DNA from: Streptomyces ardesiacus
Lineage (GTDB): Bacteria > Actinomycetota > Actinomycetes > Streptomycetales > Streptomycetaceae
NCBI RefSeq assembly: GCF_003112575.1
Contig: NZ_BEWC01000002.1
Location: 744,001-808,000 of the forward strand
Reading direction: 5' to 3'
Length of the DNA stretch: 64,000 bases
The translations under genes were made by a program, and so were the position numbers. Below, piece after piece: positions 1 through 7,649 of the stretch. Positions within the stretch are counted from its first letter, which is position 1. Every line of letters begins with the position of its first letter. The notes beneath the pieces are model-generated. The model saw nothing but the letters and a program-made list of their open reading frames with translations, made no database searches and was not told the origin of the DNA.

Positions 1-2
1 CG

Positions 3-482
3 GCGGGCCACATCCGCCGTTGCCCCGCCTGCGGCGCCGAGCACTACCCGCGCACCGACCCCGCGGTGATCATGGCGGTCACGGACGGCGAGGACCGCAT
101 CCTGCTCGGCCGCCAGGTGCACTGGCCCGAGGGCCGTTTCTCGACCCTCGCCGGTTTCGTGGAGCCGGGCGAGTCCATCGAGCAGTCGGTGCGCCGGGAG
201 GTCCAGGAGGAGGTCGGCGTCGCCGTCGGCCAGGTCGAGTACGTCGCGAGCCAGCCGTGGCCCTTCCCGTCCAGCCTGATGCTCGGCTTCATGGCTCACG
301 CCACCTCGACCGAGATCAACGTCGACGGCGACGAGATCCACGAGGCCCGCTGGTTCTCCCGCGAGGAGCTGGGCGCCGCCTTCGAGACCGGCGAAGTGCT
401 GCCGCCCTACGGCATCTCGATCGCGGCCCGCCTCATCGAGCTGTGGTACGGCAAGCCGCTGCCGACGCGCGGCGCCTTCTGA
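3..482 (+). CDS. nudC: NAD(H) pyrophosphatase NudC, 5'-truncated
   Basis: The start lies outside the window, leaving 159 C-terminal codons. The visible part opens in a zinc-ribbon half (CPACG) and reads into HYPRTDPAVI, the NudC junction. The Nudix box follows (GFVEPGE then REVQEEVG), and then SQPWPFPSS, the signature that marks NADH-specific Nudix enzymes. NudC hydrolyses NAD(H) to NMN(H) and AMP and, in other bacteria, removes NAD caps from RNA. It is convergent with the mycoredoxin gene across a strong hairpin. The order nudC, mrx1, uvrD2, whiB7-type gene matches mycobacteria. Family assignment is secure. Confidence 0.93.
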   Translation, partial: AGHIRRCPACGAEHYPRTDPAVIMAVTDGEDRILLGRQVHWPEGRFSTLAGFVEPGESIEQSVRREVQEEVGVAVGQVEYVASQPWPFPSSLMLGFMAHATSTEINVDGDEIHEARWFSREELGAAFETGEVLPPYGISIAARLIELWYGKPLPTRGAF

Positions 483-500
483 ACCCGGCACGGCACCGCG

Positions 501-541
501 AGAGGGGCGGCCCTCCCGTCACACGGGAGGGCCGCCCCTCT
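501..541. terminator. convergent hairpin terminator between nudC and mrx1
   Basis: A near-perfect palindrome: AGAGGGGCGGCCCTCCCGT faces its complement across a very short loop. It sits 18 bp after the nudC stop and before the mrx1 stop on the other strand. There is no T-run, as is common for Streptomyces hairpin terminators. It could serve both genes. Confidence 0.75.
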
Positions 542-577
542 GCCACCGCCACGACCGACGCGGCCGTGGCGCACCGG

Positions 578-820
578 CTACGCGCCGATCTTCTGCTTCA
601 CCTGCGCCAGCGACGGGTTCGTCAGCGTCGACCCGTCGGGGAAGAGGACCGTCGGCACCGTCTGGTTTCCGCCATTCGCCTTCTCCACGAACGCGGCGGA
701 CTCCGGGTCCTGCTCGATGTTGACCTCGGTGTACGCGATGCCCTCGCGGTCCATCTGGCTCTTCAGCCGACGGCAGTAGCCGCACCACGTGGTGCTGTAC
801 ATCGTCACAGTGCCCGGCAT
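578..820 (-). CDS. mrx1: mycoredoxin / glutaredoxin-like protein
   Basis: An 80-residue thioredoxin-fold protein beginning MPGTVTMYS. It has the active-site pair CGYC at residues 13-16 and the TVPTV cis-proline loop. Mycoredoxin-1 reduces mycothiol-mixed disulfides in actinobacteria, which lack glutathione. An in-frame extension to about 1015 exists, but the ATG at 820 has GAAGGAG at ribosome-binding distance and starts exactly at the fold. The upstream promoter matches the SigR consensus, fitting a thiol-stress role. The gene is divergent from uvrD2. Family is secure; the enzymatic role is by homology. Confidence 0.92.
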   Translation of the reverse strand: MPGTVTMYSTTWCGYCRRLKSQMDREGIAYTEVNIEQDPESAAFVEKANGGNQTVPTVLFPDGSTLTNPSLAQVKQKIGA

Positions 821-884
821 GTCTCTCGTGCTCCTTCGGCGACTCGGGGAAGCGGCGGCTCGGGGATCGAGGTCGCACGAGGGG

Positions 885-910
885 AACGTCCGGAGCGGCG
901 CCACCATTCC
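885..910 (-). promoter_or_regulatory. SigR-type promoter of mrx1
   Basis: On the minus strand, GGAAT (910-906) is followed by exactly 18 bp and then GTT (887-885), 64 bp upstream of the mrx1 ATG. This matches the established SigR consensus GGAAT-N18-GTT. Thiol-redox genes are typical SigR targets, and sigR itself lies at about 37.7 kb. Confidence 0.8.
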
Positions 911-1002
911 CGCCGGGTGACGTCTGTCGCACGGTACGACAATCGGTGCGTGCCTGTGGACAGCCGACTCACCCGTCTCGCGAGACCTGGCAGCATTGCG
1001 GT

Positions 1003-3210
1003 GTGACAGCAGCAACGCACTCCACCCTCTTCCCGCAGGTACCGGACTCGGCCGACGCGGTGCTCGACGGGCTCGACCCCGAGCAGCGCGAGGTGGCGAC
1101 CACCCTGCGCGGCCCGGTGTGCGTGCTGGCGGGAGCCGGTACGGGCAAGACCCGCGCCATCACCCACCGCATCGCCTACGGGGTGCGCGCCGGCATCCTC
1201 CAGCCCTCCAGCGTGCTCGCCGTCACCTTCACCAACCGCGCGGCCGGGGAGATGCGCGGTCGGCTGCGCCAGCTCGGTGCGGCCGGGGTCCAGGCCCGCA
1301 CCTTCCACTCGGCGGCCCTGCGGCAGCTCCAGTACTTCTGGCCGAAAGCGATCGGTGGCTCCCTGCCCCGGCTCGTCGACCGCAAGATCCAGCTCGTCGC
1401 CGACGCGGCCGCCGCCTGCCGCATCCGCCTCGACCGGGGTGAGCTGAGGGACGCCACCGCGGAGATCGAGTGGTCCAAGGTGACCCAGACCGTCCCCGCC
1501 GACTACGCCCTGGCGGCGGCCAAGGCCGGCCGCGAGACCCCCCGCGACCCGGCGGAGATCGCGCAGCTCTACGCCGCCTACGAGGATCTCAAGCGCACCC
1601 GCTCCGTGATCGACTTCGAGGACGTACTGCTGCTGACGGTGGCCGTCCTCCAGGACCGGCACGACGTCGCCGAGCAGGTCCGCGCCCAGTACCAGCACTT
1701 CGTCGTCGACGAGTACCAGGACGTCAGCCCCCTCCAGCAGCGGCTGCTGGAGCTGTGGCTCGGAGACCGCGACGACCTGTGCGTGGTCGGCGACGCCAGC
1801 CAGACGATCTACTCCTTCACGGGAGCAACCCCCGACCACCTGCTCGACTTCCGCGTCCGCCACCCCGGCGCCACCGTCGTCAAGCTGGTCCGCGACTACC
1901 GGTCCACCCCCCAGGTCGTCCACCTCGCCAACGGCCTCCTCGCCCAGGCGCGGGGCAGGGCCGCCGACCACCGCCTGGAGCTGGTGTCCCAGCGCCCCGC
2001 GGGCCCCGAGCCCGTCTACACCGAGTACGCCGACGAACCGGCCGAGGCCGAGGGCGCGGCCCGCCGCATCCGCGAACTCCTCGACTCGGGCGTCCCGGCC
2101 GCCGAGATCGCGGTCCTGTTCCGCACCAATTCCCAGTCGGAGACCTACGAGCAGGCGCTCGCCGACGCCGGAGTCCCCTACCAGCTGCGGGGCGCGGAGC
2201 GCTTCTTCGACCGGCCCGAGGTGCGCAGGGCCGGAAGCGCCCTGCGGGCCGCGGCGCGCTTCGGCGGCAACGACTCCCTCCTCGACGACACCGTCGACCT
2301 GCCCTCGCAGGTGCGCGCGGTGCTGTCCGGCGAGGGCTGGACGACCGAGCCCCCGGCCGGGTCGGGGGCCGTCCGGGAGCGCTGGGAGTCGCTGGCCGCC
2401 CTGGTCGGCCTGGCCCAGGACTTCGCCGCCGCCCGGGCGGGAGCCACGCTGAGTGATCTCGTCGTGGAGCTCGACGAGCGGGCGGGCGCCCAGCACGCAC
2501 CGACGGTGCAGGGCGTCACCCTCGCCTCCCTGCACTCGGCCAAGGGCCTGGAGTGGGACGTCGTGTTCCTGGTCGGCGTTGCCGAGGGCATGATGCCGAT
2601 CACCTACGCAAAGACCGACGAGCAGATCGAGGAGGAGCGCCGCCTCCTCTATGTCGGGGTCACCCGCGCGCGTGATCGCCTGCACCTGTCGTGGGCGCTG
2701 GCCCGGTCGCCCGGCGGCCGGCCGAGCCGCAGGCCCAGCCGGTTCCTCAAGGGGCTGCGGCCCGGTTCGGGCACGGCGGGCGGACGGGCGTCCGGCGGGG
2801 GTGCCGGGGGAGTGGAGCGCGGCTCCCGGGGCGGCGGTCGCGGTGCCGCGGCCCCCGCGCCGAGACGGGCCCAGCGGACACCGGCGCGCTGCAGGGTCTG
2901 CGGGCGCACCCTCACCGACGCCGGCGAGATGAAGCTGATGCGCTGCGAGGGCTGCCCGTCCGACATGGACGAGGGCGTCTACGAGCGGCTGTGCGCGTGG
3001 CGGGCGGTGCAGGCGGAACGCAGCGGACAGCCCGCGTTCTGCGTGTTCACCGACAAGACTCTGATGGCGATCGCCGAGTCCGTCCCGGAGGACGAGCGCG
3101 AACTTGCCCGGATCCCGGGGGTCGGGATGCGCAAGCTCAACCGCTTCGGCTCCGACGTCCTGGCCATCTGTGCAGGCCAGGAAGGTGTGGGGCTTGACGC
3201 GGACGACTGA
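1003..3210 (+). CDS. uvrD2: UvrD2-type ATP-dependent DNA helicase with HRDC domain
   Basis: A superfamily 1 helicase of 735 residues. Visible elements are Walker A GAGTGKT near residue 45, Walker B VVDEYQD near 235, GDASQTIYSF (motif III region), and LHSAKGLEWD with YVGVTRARDRL towards the C-terminal helicase half. A basic Gly-rich linker follows, then a tetracysteine module (CRVC and, 15 residues on, CEGC, about 629-651) and a C-terminal HRDC domain ending in GVGMRKLNRFG. Helicase, tetracysteine and HRDC together define actinobacterial UvrD2, essential in M. tuberculosis. The GTG at 1003 was chosen because the longer frame adds only nonconserved residues. The role is DNA unwinding in repair or replication. 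Confidence 0.93.
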   Translation: MTAATHSTLFPQVPDSADAVLDGLDPEQREVATTLRGPVCVLAGAGTGKTRAITHRIAYGVRAGILQPSSVLAVTFTNRAAGEMRGRLRQLGAAGVQARTFHSAALRQLQYFWPKAIGGSLPRLVDRKIQLVADAAAACRIRLDRGELRDATAEIEWSKVTQTVPADYALAAAKAGRETPRDPAEIAQLYAAYEDLKRTRSVIDFEDVLLLTVAVLQDRHDVAEQVRAQYQHFVVDEYQDVSPLQQRLLELWLGDRDDLCVVGDASQTIYSFTGATPDHLLDFRVRHPGATVVKLVRDYRSTPQVVHLANGLLAQARGRAADHRLELVSQRPAGPEPVYTEYADEPAEAEGAARRIRELLDSGVPAAEIAVLFRTNSQSETYEQALADAGVPYQLRGAERFFDRPEVRRAGSALRAAARFGGNDSLLDDTVDLPSQVRAVLSGEGWTTEPPAGSGAVRERWESLAALVGLAQDFAAARAGATLSDLVVELDERAGAQHAPTVQGVTLASLHSAKGLEWDVVFLVGVAEGMMPITYAKTDEQIEEERRLLYVGVTRARDRLHLSWALARSPGGRPSRRPSRFLKGLRPGSGTAGGRASGGGAGGVERGSRGGGRGAAAPAPRRAQRTPARCRVCGRTLTDAGEMKLMRCEGCPSDMDEGVYERLCAWRAVQAERSGQPAFCVFTDKTLMAIAESVPEDERELARIPGVGMRKLNRFGSDVLAICAGQEGVGLDADD

Positions 3211-3233
3211 TGCGAACTCGTCGAAAAAATAGT

Positions 3234-3263
3234 TTGCGCATGCCCCGGGAATCCCCATAGGTT
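3234..3263 (+). promoter_or_regulatory. wblC promoter with AT-rich element at the -35
   Basis: The -35-like TTGCGC (3234-3239) and -10-like TAGGTT (3258-3263) are 18 bp apart. An A-rich run (AAAAAATAG) sits immediately upstream of the -35. WhiB7/WblC bound to the principal sigma factor is known to recognise AT-rich DNA at this place, so this fits autoregulation. The predicted start near 3270 gives a leader of about 615 nt. Confidence 0.65.
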
Positions 3264-3374
3264 CTTGGTCACGGGAGCAGCGGCCTTCCCGAAGGCCCTG
3301 AATCCGTGTTGTACTTGCATATCCGTGGACTGGTTCGTCCCAGTCCCCCGAGACGCCGAGAGGAGGCGAGTCCA

Positions 3375-3710
3375 GTGATCAGCATCAACAACAGCTCCGT
3401 CGTCGGCTTCACCGCCAAAATGACCGATCGCTCGGCCGTCTCCCTGTGCATCCTCGGCGCTTCCCACTCGGGCACCGGTCTGTCCGGCATTCCTGCCGTG
3501 CGTCCGGCTGCCTCCGCCGCTGCTCCCGCGGGCCTTCCCGTCCGCGAGCGCAATGAGCGACCGACCAAGGCACTGGAAGCAGCAGTAGTGGCACAGGCGC
3601 AGGCCTATGCCTTTACCGCGACCGGTGCCGGATTCCGGAAGCAGACGACGACGCAGCACCACCTGATGTGGGCCTTCCGTGGGCCAGAACCCTGGAGTGA
3701 TCCAGCCTGA
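3375..3710 (+). CDS. wblC leader ORF (attenuation uORF)
   Basis: A GTG start at 3375 is preceded by GAGAGGAGG at good spacing and reads 111 codons (MISINNSSVVGFTAKM...) to a TGA at 3710. It ends 24 bp before an intrinsic terminator and 175 bp before wblC. The peptide is rich in Ala, Ser and Thr and matches no family I know. Long leaders with upstream ORFs are established for whiB7/wblC: slowed translation of the uORF by ribosome-targeting antibiotics allows readthrough into the regulator gene. The position relative to the terminator supports that role. I infer that its sequence matters less than ribosome occupancy. Confidence 0.7.
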   Translation: MISINNSSVVGFTAKMTDRSAVSLCILGASHSGTGLSGIPAVRPAASAAAPAGLPVRERNERPTKALEAAVVAQAQAYAFTATGAGFRKQTTTQHHLMWAFRGPEPWSDPA

Positions 3711-3733
3711 TCGCCGATCAGGCCGGCGCCTTC

Positions 3734-3777
3734 AGGGCCGCGGAACCCCACCCGGGATCCGCGGCCCTTCTGTTTGT
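3734..3777 (+). terminator. intrinsic terminator/attenuator in the wblC leader
   Basis: AGGGCCGCGG (3734-3743) pairs perfectly with CCGCGGCCCT (3759-3768) and is followed directly by TCTGTTTGT. It lies after the leader ORF and before wblC, so it would end transcription unless an alternative fold forms. A possible upstream competitor is GGTGCCGG near 3624, which can pair with CCGGCGCC at about 3723. Confidence 0.8.
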
Positions 3778-3885
3778 CCCCGAACGGGGGCGACAGCACG
3801 AAGGAGCCTCGGGACAAGAAAAGAACCCGGTACCAAGCCGCCACCCGGTCAACCGGCCGGAACGAACAGACGAGGAAGACCACCC

Positions 3886-4254
3886 GTGCAACTCGAAGCG
3901 CACGCCCCGTCCGTACCGCCTTCCGACACGATCCCCAAGCCCTGTTCCACGGAGGACTCCACCTTGACCCCGCTCACCGCGCTCACCGCGCTCGACGACG
4001 CCATCGAGAACCTCGGCGTGCCCGTCCCCTGCCGCTCCTACGACCCGGAGGTCTTCTTCGCCGAGTCGCCGGCGGACGTCGAGTACGCCAAGTCCCTCTG
4101 CCGCACCTGCCCGCTGATCGAGGCCTGCCTCGCCGGTGCCAAGGAGCGGCGTGAGCCCTGGGGCGTCTGGGGTGGAGAGCTGTTCGTCCAGGGTGTCGTC
4201 GTCGCCCGGAAGCGGCCCCGTGGCCGTCCGCGCAAGAACCCGGTTTCGGCATGA
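3886..4254 (+). CDS. wblC: WblC/WhiB7 antibiotic-resistance regulator
   Basis: A 122-residue WhiB-like iron-sulfur transcription factor. Four cluster cysteines are at about 49, 72, 75 and 81 (the last three as C-x2-C-x5-C), followed by the GVWGG turn at 93-97 and a C-terminal AT-hook RGRPRKN at 112-118. The AT-hook distinguishes WhiB7/WblC from other WhiB proteins. It works with the principal sigma factor to induce intrinsic resistance genes and ribosome-related genes under translation stress. The GTG start is supported by GAGGAAG upstream; longer in-frame starts run into the leader terminator. The stop overlaps the next gene by 4 bp. It is nearly identical to the S. coelicolor protein I know as SCO5190. 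Confidence 0.96.
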   Translation: MQLEAHAPSVPPSDTIPKPCSTEDSTLTPLTALTALDDAIENLGVPVPCRSYDPEVFFAESPADVEYAKSLCRTCPLIEACLAGAKERREPWGVWGGELFVQGVVVARKRPRGRPRKNPVSA

Positions 4255-4574
4255 ACACCGCAGGAACGATCGACCGCCCCCTCACGTACGACCCCCAGAA
4301 GCAGGCCCCGATGAAGCCGTCCACCCACGACATCGCAGGCACCGCGCCTGAAGACTTCACCACCACCGGCGCGAAGGACTCGCGTCAGAACAGGACCCGT
4401 GAAATGCAACTCATCCCAGAAGCCCTGGCGCGTGCGCATATGCGCGACCGCCTGCATGAGGCCGAGCGGGAACGCCGGGCGCTGCGCCTGGCGACCGCCC
4501 GCCGGATGCAGCGCCGGGCGGAGCGCGCCTCGCTGCGTGCTCGGCGCGCGCTGGCCATGGCGGTCATGCAGTAA
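4251..4574 (+). CDS. small conserved protein coupled to wblC
   Basis: A 107-residue protein whose ATG overlaps the wblC stop (ATGA), so it is translationally coupled. The N-terminal half is polar and Thr/Pro-rich. The C-terminal half (about 55-107) is a highly basic, Arg/Ala/Glu-rich helix with repeated RRA and RAR units, a likely amphipathic or nucleic-acid-binding helix. I recognise no family. Coupling suggests co-induction with WblC under antibiotic stress. A strong hairpin follows 50 bp later. Confidence 0.8.
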   Translation: MNTAGTIDRPLTYDPQKQAPMKPSTHDIAGTAPEDFTTTGAKDSRQNRTREMQLIPEALARAHMRDRLHEAERERRALRLATARRMQRRAERASLRARRALAMAVMQ

Positions 4575-4623
4575 CCGACACACCTGAAGCGGTGGTCTCC
4601 CGGGGGAGAGACAGGCTTCGCTC

Positions 4624-4659
4624 GTGGGGGCCGGTCCGGCCGAACGGACCGGCCCCCAC
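4624..4659. terminator. bidirectional hairpin terminator
   Basis: GTGGGGGCCGGTCCG (4624-4638) pairs perfectly with CGGACCGGCCCCCAC (4645-4659) across a 6-nt loop. It lies between the convergent wblC operon and the ABC1 kinase gene, so it can end both transcripts. Confidence 0.8.
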
Positions 4660-4680
4660 GGCGCGTTCGGTTCCGGTGGA

Positions 4681-6096
4681 TCAGGCCTCCGCGGCGGTCT
4701 CCTTCACCTCGTCCACGTCCTCGCCGTCCCCGGCGGCGTTCTCCTCCGCTTCTTCGGCCTCGTCCTCGGCGACGAACCCGACCAGCCACTCCTCCAGCTC
4801 GTCGCGCAGCCGCACGGTGGCCCCGAGCTGGCACAGCACCCCGATGGTGCTCAGGGTCACGCGGTGGATCAACAGGTAGGCCGGCGGCAGGTTGAGCTGC
4901 TTGGCCAACTGGTAGGCGGGGGAGCGGGGGTCGCCGATGCGGGCGGCCTGGCTCCGCATCCACCCGCGGGTGAAGGTGAACGCGTCGACACGGGCCGGCT
5001 CGATGATCGGCAGGAGGTAGTCGAGAACCGCGTCGGGGTCCAGGTCTATCGACTCCTTGACGAACCCCTCCGCGCGGAGCATGTCGTAGACCGCCTCTGC
5101 CTCGCCGTCCAGCGTCATGCGCAGGGCCTCGCCGATGGGCTCGGGCAGGCCACCCGGGAGGCGGTCGACCGTGCCGAAGTCCAGGACACCCAGCCGCCAG
5201 TCTTCCTCTCCCTCCGGCCCGCCGGGCAGCAGCCGGAAGTTGCCGGGGTGCGGGTCGGCGTGCAGCAGCCCGGTGCGTGCCGGACCCGAGAAGAGGAAGT
5301 GGGCCAGCAACTGGCCGGCCCGGTCGCGTTGCTCCGGTGTGCCGTCCGAGATGATCTCCGACATCGGGATGCCGTCGATCCACTCGGTGATCAGCACCTG
5401 CTCGCGCTGGTGGACCACGTCCGGCACCACGATGTCCGGGTCCTCGGCGAAGACCTCGGCATGCGTCCGCTGGGCCTCGGCCTCCAGGTCGTAGTCCAGC
5501 TCCTCCGAGACCCGGTCCTTCAGCTCCGTGATCAGCGGCTTGATGTCCATGCCGGGGACCAGCGGGCCGAGCAGGCGGGCGAAACGACTGAGCTGGTTGA
5601 GGTCGGACAGCAGTGCCTCGCCGGCGCCCGGGTACTGCACCTTGACCGCCACCTCGCGGCCGTCGTGCCACACCCCCCGGTGCACCTGACCGATCGAGGC
5701 GGCCGCCGCGGGCTTGTCCTCGAACTCCAGGAACAGGTCCTGCCAGTCCTCTCCGAGCCGCTCCGCGAGCACGGCGTGCACGGTGCGGGTCGGCATCGGC
5801 GGTGCCGCCTCCTGCAACTTGGTGAGCGCGGCCCGGTAGGGTCCGGCGACCTCCTCGGGCAGCGCCGACTCGAAGACGGACAGCGCCTGCCCGAACTTCA
5901 TCGCCCCGCCCTTGAGCTCGCCCAGCACCTTGAACAGTTGGTCCGCGGTGCGCTGCTGCAGTTGCTGGCCGACGATCTCCGCGGACTCGCCCACGATCCG
6001 CTTGCCGAGCCCCCAGGTGGCCCGCCCGGCGAAGCCGAGCGGGAGCGCGGCGAGCTTGGCGGTCCGGGTGACCGCCTTGCGCGGAAGATCAGACAT
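4681..6096 (-). CDS. ABC1/AarF (UbiB-like) atypical kinase
   Basis: 471 residues with UbiB/ABC1 hallmarks: KFGQALS in the N-terminal extension, AAASIGQVH replacing the usual glycine loop, VAVKVQYPG with the ATP-binding lysine, DPHPGNF and the metal-binding LDFG. ABC1 proteins are membrane-associated ATPases or kinases; most support quinone biosynthesis. The mycobacterial homologue beside whiB7 has been linked to macrolide tolerance, but that is family knowledge. The ATG at 6096 has GGAGG upstream and overlaps the end of the ThiF-like gene by 8 bp. The C-terminus is very acidic. Its substrate is unknown. Confidence 0.9.
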   Translation of the reverse strand: MSDLPRKAVTRTAKLAALPLGFAGRATWGLGKRIVGESAEIVGQQLQQRTADQLFKVLGELKGGAMKFGQALSVFESALPEEVAGPYRAALTKLQEAAPPMPTRTVHAVLAERLGEDWQDLFLEFEDKPAAAASIGQVHRGVWHDGREVAVKVQYPGAGEALLSDLNQLSRFARLLGPLVPGMDIKPLITELKDRVSEELDYDLEAEAQRTHAEVFAEDPDIVVPDVVHQREQVLITEWIDGIPMSEIISDGTPEQRDRAGQLLAHFLFSGPARTGLLHADPHPGNFRLLPGGPEGEEDWRLGVLDFGTVDRLPGGLPEPIGEALRMTLDGEAEAVYDMLRAEGFVKESIDLDPDAVLDYLLPIIEPARVDAFTFTRGWMRSQAARIGDPRSPAYQLAKQLNLPPAYLLIHRVTLSTIGVLCQLGATVRLRDELEEWLVGFVAEDEAEEAEENAAGDGEDVDEVKETAAEA

Positions 6097-7303
6097 GCGC
6101 CCTCCAAGTCCCAGCCGGCCGCGCCGGTTCCGCCTCGTGGCGTACTTCCGCTGACGGCCCTTGCCCAGCCATTGTCGCGCGCCGTGCCCCGTCCTCGGGG
6201 ATGTGTTGCTGCTTACCTTTTGCGGCCGCTCCGCAGGGACACGCGGGGTGCGGCCGGACCGGTCGTGTCTGCCAGTGCAGACCGGGCAGCGAGACCTCCC
6301 AGCGCACGCCGGTGCTCGACGGCGTCCGGCCGTCCAGGAAGGAGAGCGCGTGAGCCGCCGCGAACCCGGCGACGGCTGCCGCGAGCGTGAGGTCGCAGGG
6401 CGGCACCCGGCGCTGCCGGCCGGAGCGCCACTGCGCCACCAGCCGCGGCCAGGCGGCGTCCCGGTCGGCGCGGTCGGCGTACAGACAGCCGGCGCATCCC
6501 GTCTCGCCGGGCAGCACGAGGGGGCCGACGACACCGGTTCCCTCGACGACTCCCGCGTACAGGTGGGGCGTGCCGGAGGCCATCAGGGATTCCGCCGCGG
6601 TGGGATCGGGCGTGTGCACCGCCACGTCGTCGCGCGGAGCGACGATCACCAGGGAGAGGCCCGTGGCGGCCTCCTCGTGCGGTGTCGTCGGGCTCCGGCG
6701 CGGCGGCCGGCCGGGGGCGGCCCTGCGGACGACACGGCGGGCGGCCTCGTCCCGGCGGTCGCCGGCCGACTCGGCGGGCAGGCCGCCCGGAGCGACGTCC
6801 CAGGGCTCGACGCGTCCGCCGTCGCGCACGTCGATCTCGCCGACGCCCGCGCCCGACAACAGGCCGGCCAGCATCGCGCCCACCCGTCCCGCACCCCTGA
6901 CCCCGACCCGCAGCGCGCGACGGGCGGCCAGGTGTCTCATGGCGTCACCGGGCTCGGAGGTGGTCAGGGACAGCGAGGCCAGGTCGGGGCGGAGCCGGTC
7001 GAGGACCTCCTTCTTCTGCCGCAGGGCGTCGGCGTCCGGCCCGCCCCCGCGGGAGTCGTCGAGGAGACCGGCCCGTGCCAGCCGCTCCACCACCCGGTCC
7101 ACGTGCCCCTCGGGCAGGTCCATGCGGTGCCCCTCCTCACGCAGGAGCGCCGGGCCGCGGGTGCCGTTGAGCAGGTCGAGGAAGCTGCCCGTCGCCGTGT
7201 CCACCGGCGCCAGCGTCAACGCGTGCGCCGGTGTCATCCCGAACTGCACAGTGTTCAGATCGCGCCAGCCGCGCCTGAGCGCGGGCTTCACCATCGGATG
7301 CAT
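6089..7303 (-). CDS. ThiF/E1-like NAD(P)-fold protein, probably divergent
   Basis: 404 residues. The N-terminal about 130 residues look like a helical pre-domain. A Rossmann segment follows (VGVRGAGRVGAM, about 134-145) with DVRDGGRVE in place of the ThiF DxDxV loop, but the NLxRQ motif is not evident. Further on are CAGC and a C-terminal HPACPC, possibly a zinc site. This resembles E1-like proteins of the ThiF/TOMM group without clear adenylation residues. The gene overlaps the ABC1 kinase start by 8 bp, so the two are probably made together. The start at 7303 has GGGGGA upstream. Biochemical role unknown. Confidence 0.72.
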   Translation of the reverse strand: MHPMVKPALRRGWRDLNTVQFGMTPAHALTLAPVDTATGSFLDLLNGTRGPALLREEGHRMDLPEGHVDRVVERLARAGLLDDSRGGGPDADALRQKKEVLDRLRPDLASLSLTTSEPGDAMRHLAARRALRVGVRGAGRVGAMLAGLLSGAGVGEIDVRDGGRVEPWDVAPGGLPAESAGDRRDEAARRVVRRAAPGRPPRRSPTTPHEEAATGLSLVIVAPRDDVAVHTPDPTAAESLMASGTPHLYAGVVEGTGVVGPLVLPGETGCAGCLYADRADRDAAWPRLVAQWRSGRQRRVPPCDLTLAAAVAGFAAAHALSFLDGRTPSSTGVRWEVSLPGLHWQTRPVRPHPACPCGAAAKGKQQHIPEDGARRATMAGQGPSAEVRHEAEPARPAGTWRAHV

Positions 7304-7324
7304 GCCAGGTCCCCCGTAAGTCTC

Positions 7325-7440
7325 CCGTGTCCGTGTCCGTGTCCGTGCCCCAGCCCGTGCCCGTGCCCCAGCCCGTGCCCGTGCCCGTGCCCGTGCCCGT
7401 GTCGGTGCCCGAGCCCGGGCCTGTGTCCGTGTCCGCGTCG
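7325..7440. repeat. hexanucleotide tandem repeat tract (CCGTGT/CCGTGC)
   Basis: About 115 bp of imperfect 6-bp repeats (CGTGTC and CGTGCC, with CAGCC variants) directly upstream of the ThiF-like gene. Any frame gives a dipeptide-like pattern, PVPV/SVSV on plus and DTDT/GTGT on minus, so the open frames here are not evidence of a gene. It lies between two divergent transcription units and could vary in length. The rest of the 7304-7649 gap shows nothing else clear. Confidence 0.8.
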
Positions 7441-7649
7441 CCGTCCGTGGTCACCGCCCGGCGACCGGTCGCGGATCGGCCGGCGAGTGCCAGCATGCCC
7501 GGCTGCGCGGAAAGGCGTCGAAAGTTGTCCACAGGCGGGGGATGTTCGTCGTACGAATCAGCCGCACGTCTGCCGTGACGAGTGGCGGATCGGCACGGAA
7601 GCGTCCCGGACCCGGGACTTCCCCGTGTGCAGCGGGTAACGTCGCTGGC

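Noticed and set aside
805..3258. 817-codon open frame on the minus strand opposite uvrD2
   Set aside because: It mirrors uvrD2 codons (long GC-rich shadow), has no family motif and low-complexity composition.
7327..7578. 83-codon frame of Pro-Val and Ser-Val repeats
   Set aside because: Produced entirely by the hexanucleotide repeat; no ribosome-binding site and no globular sequence.
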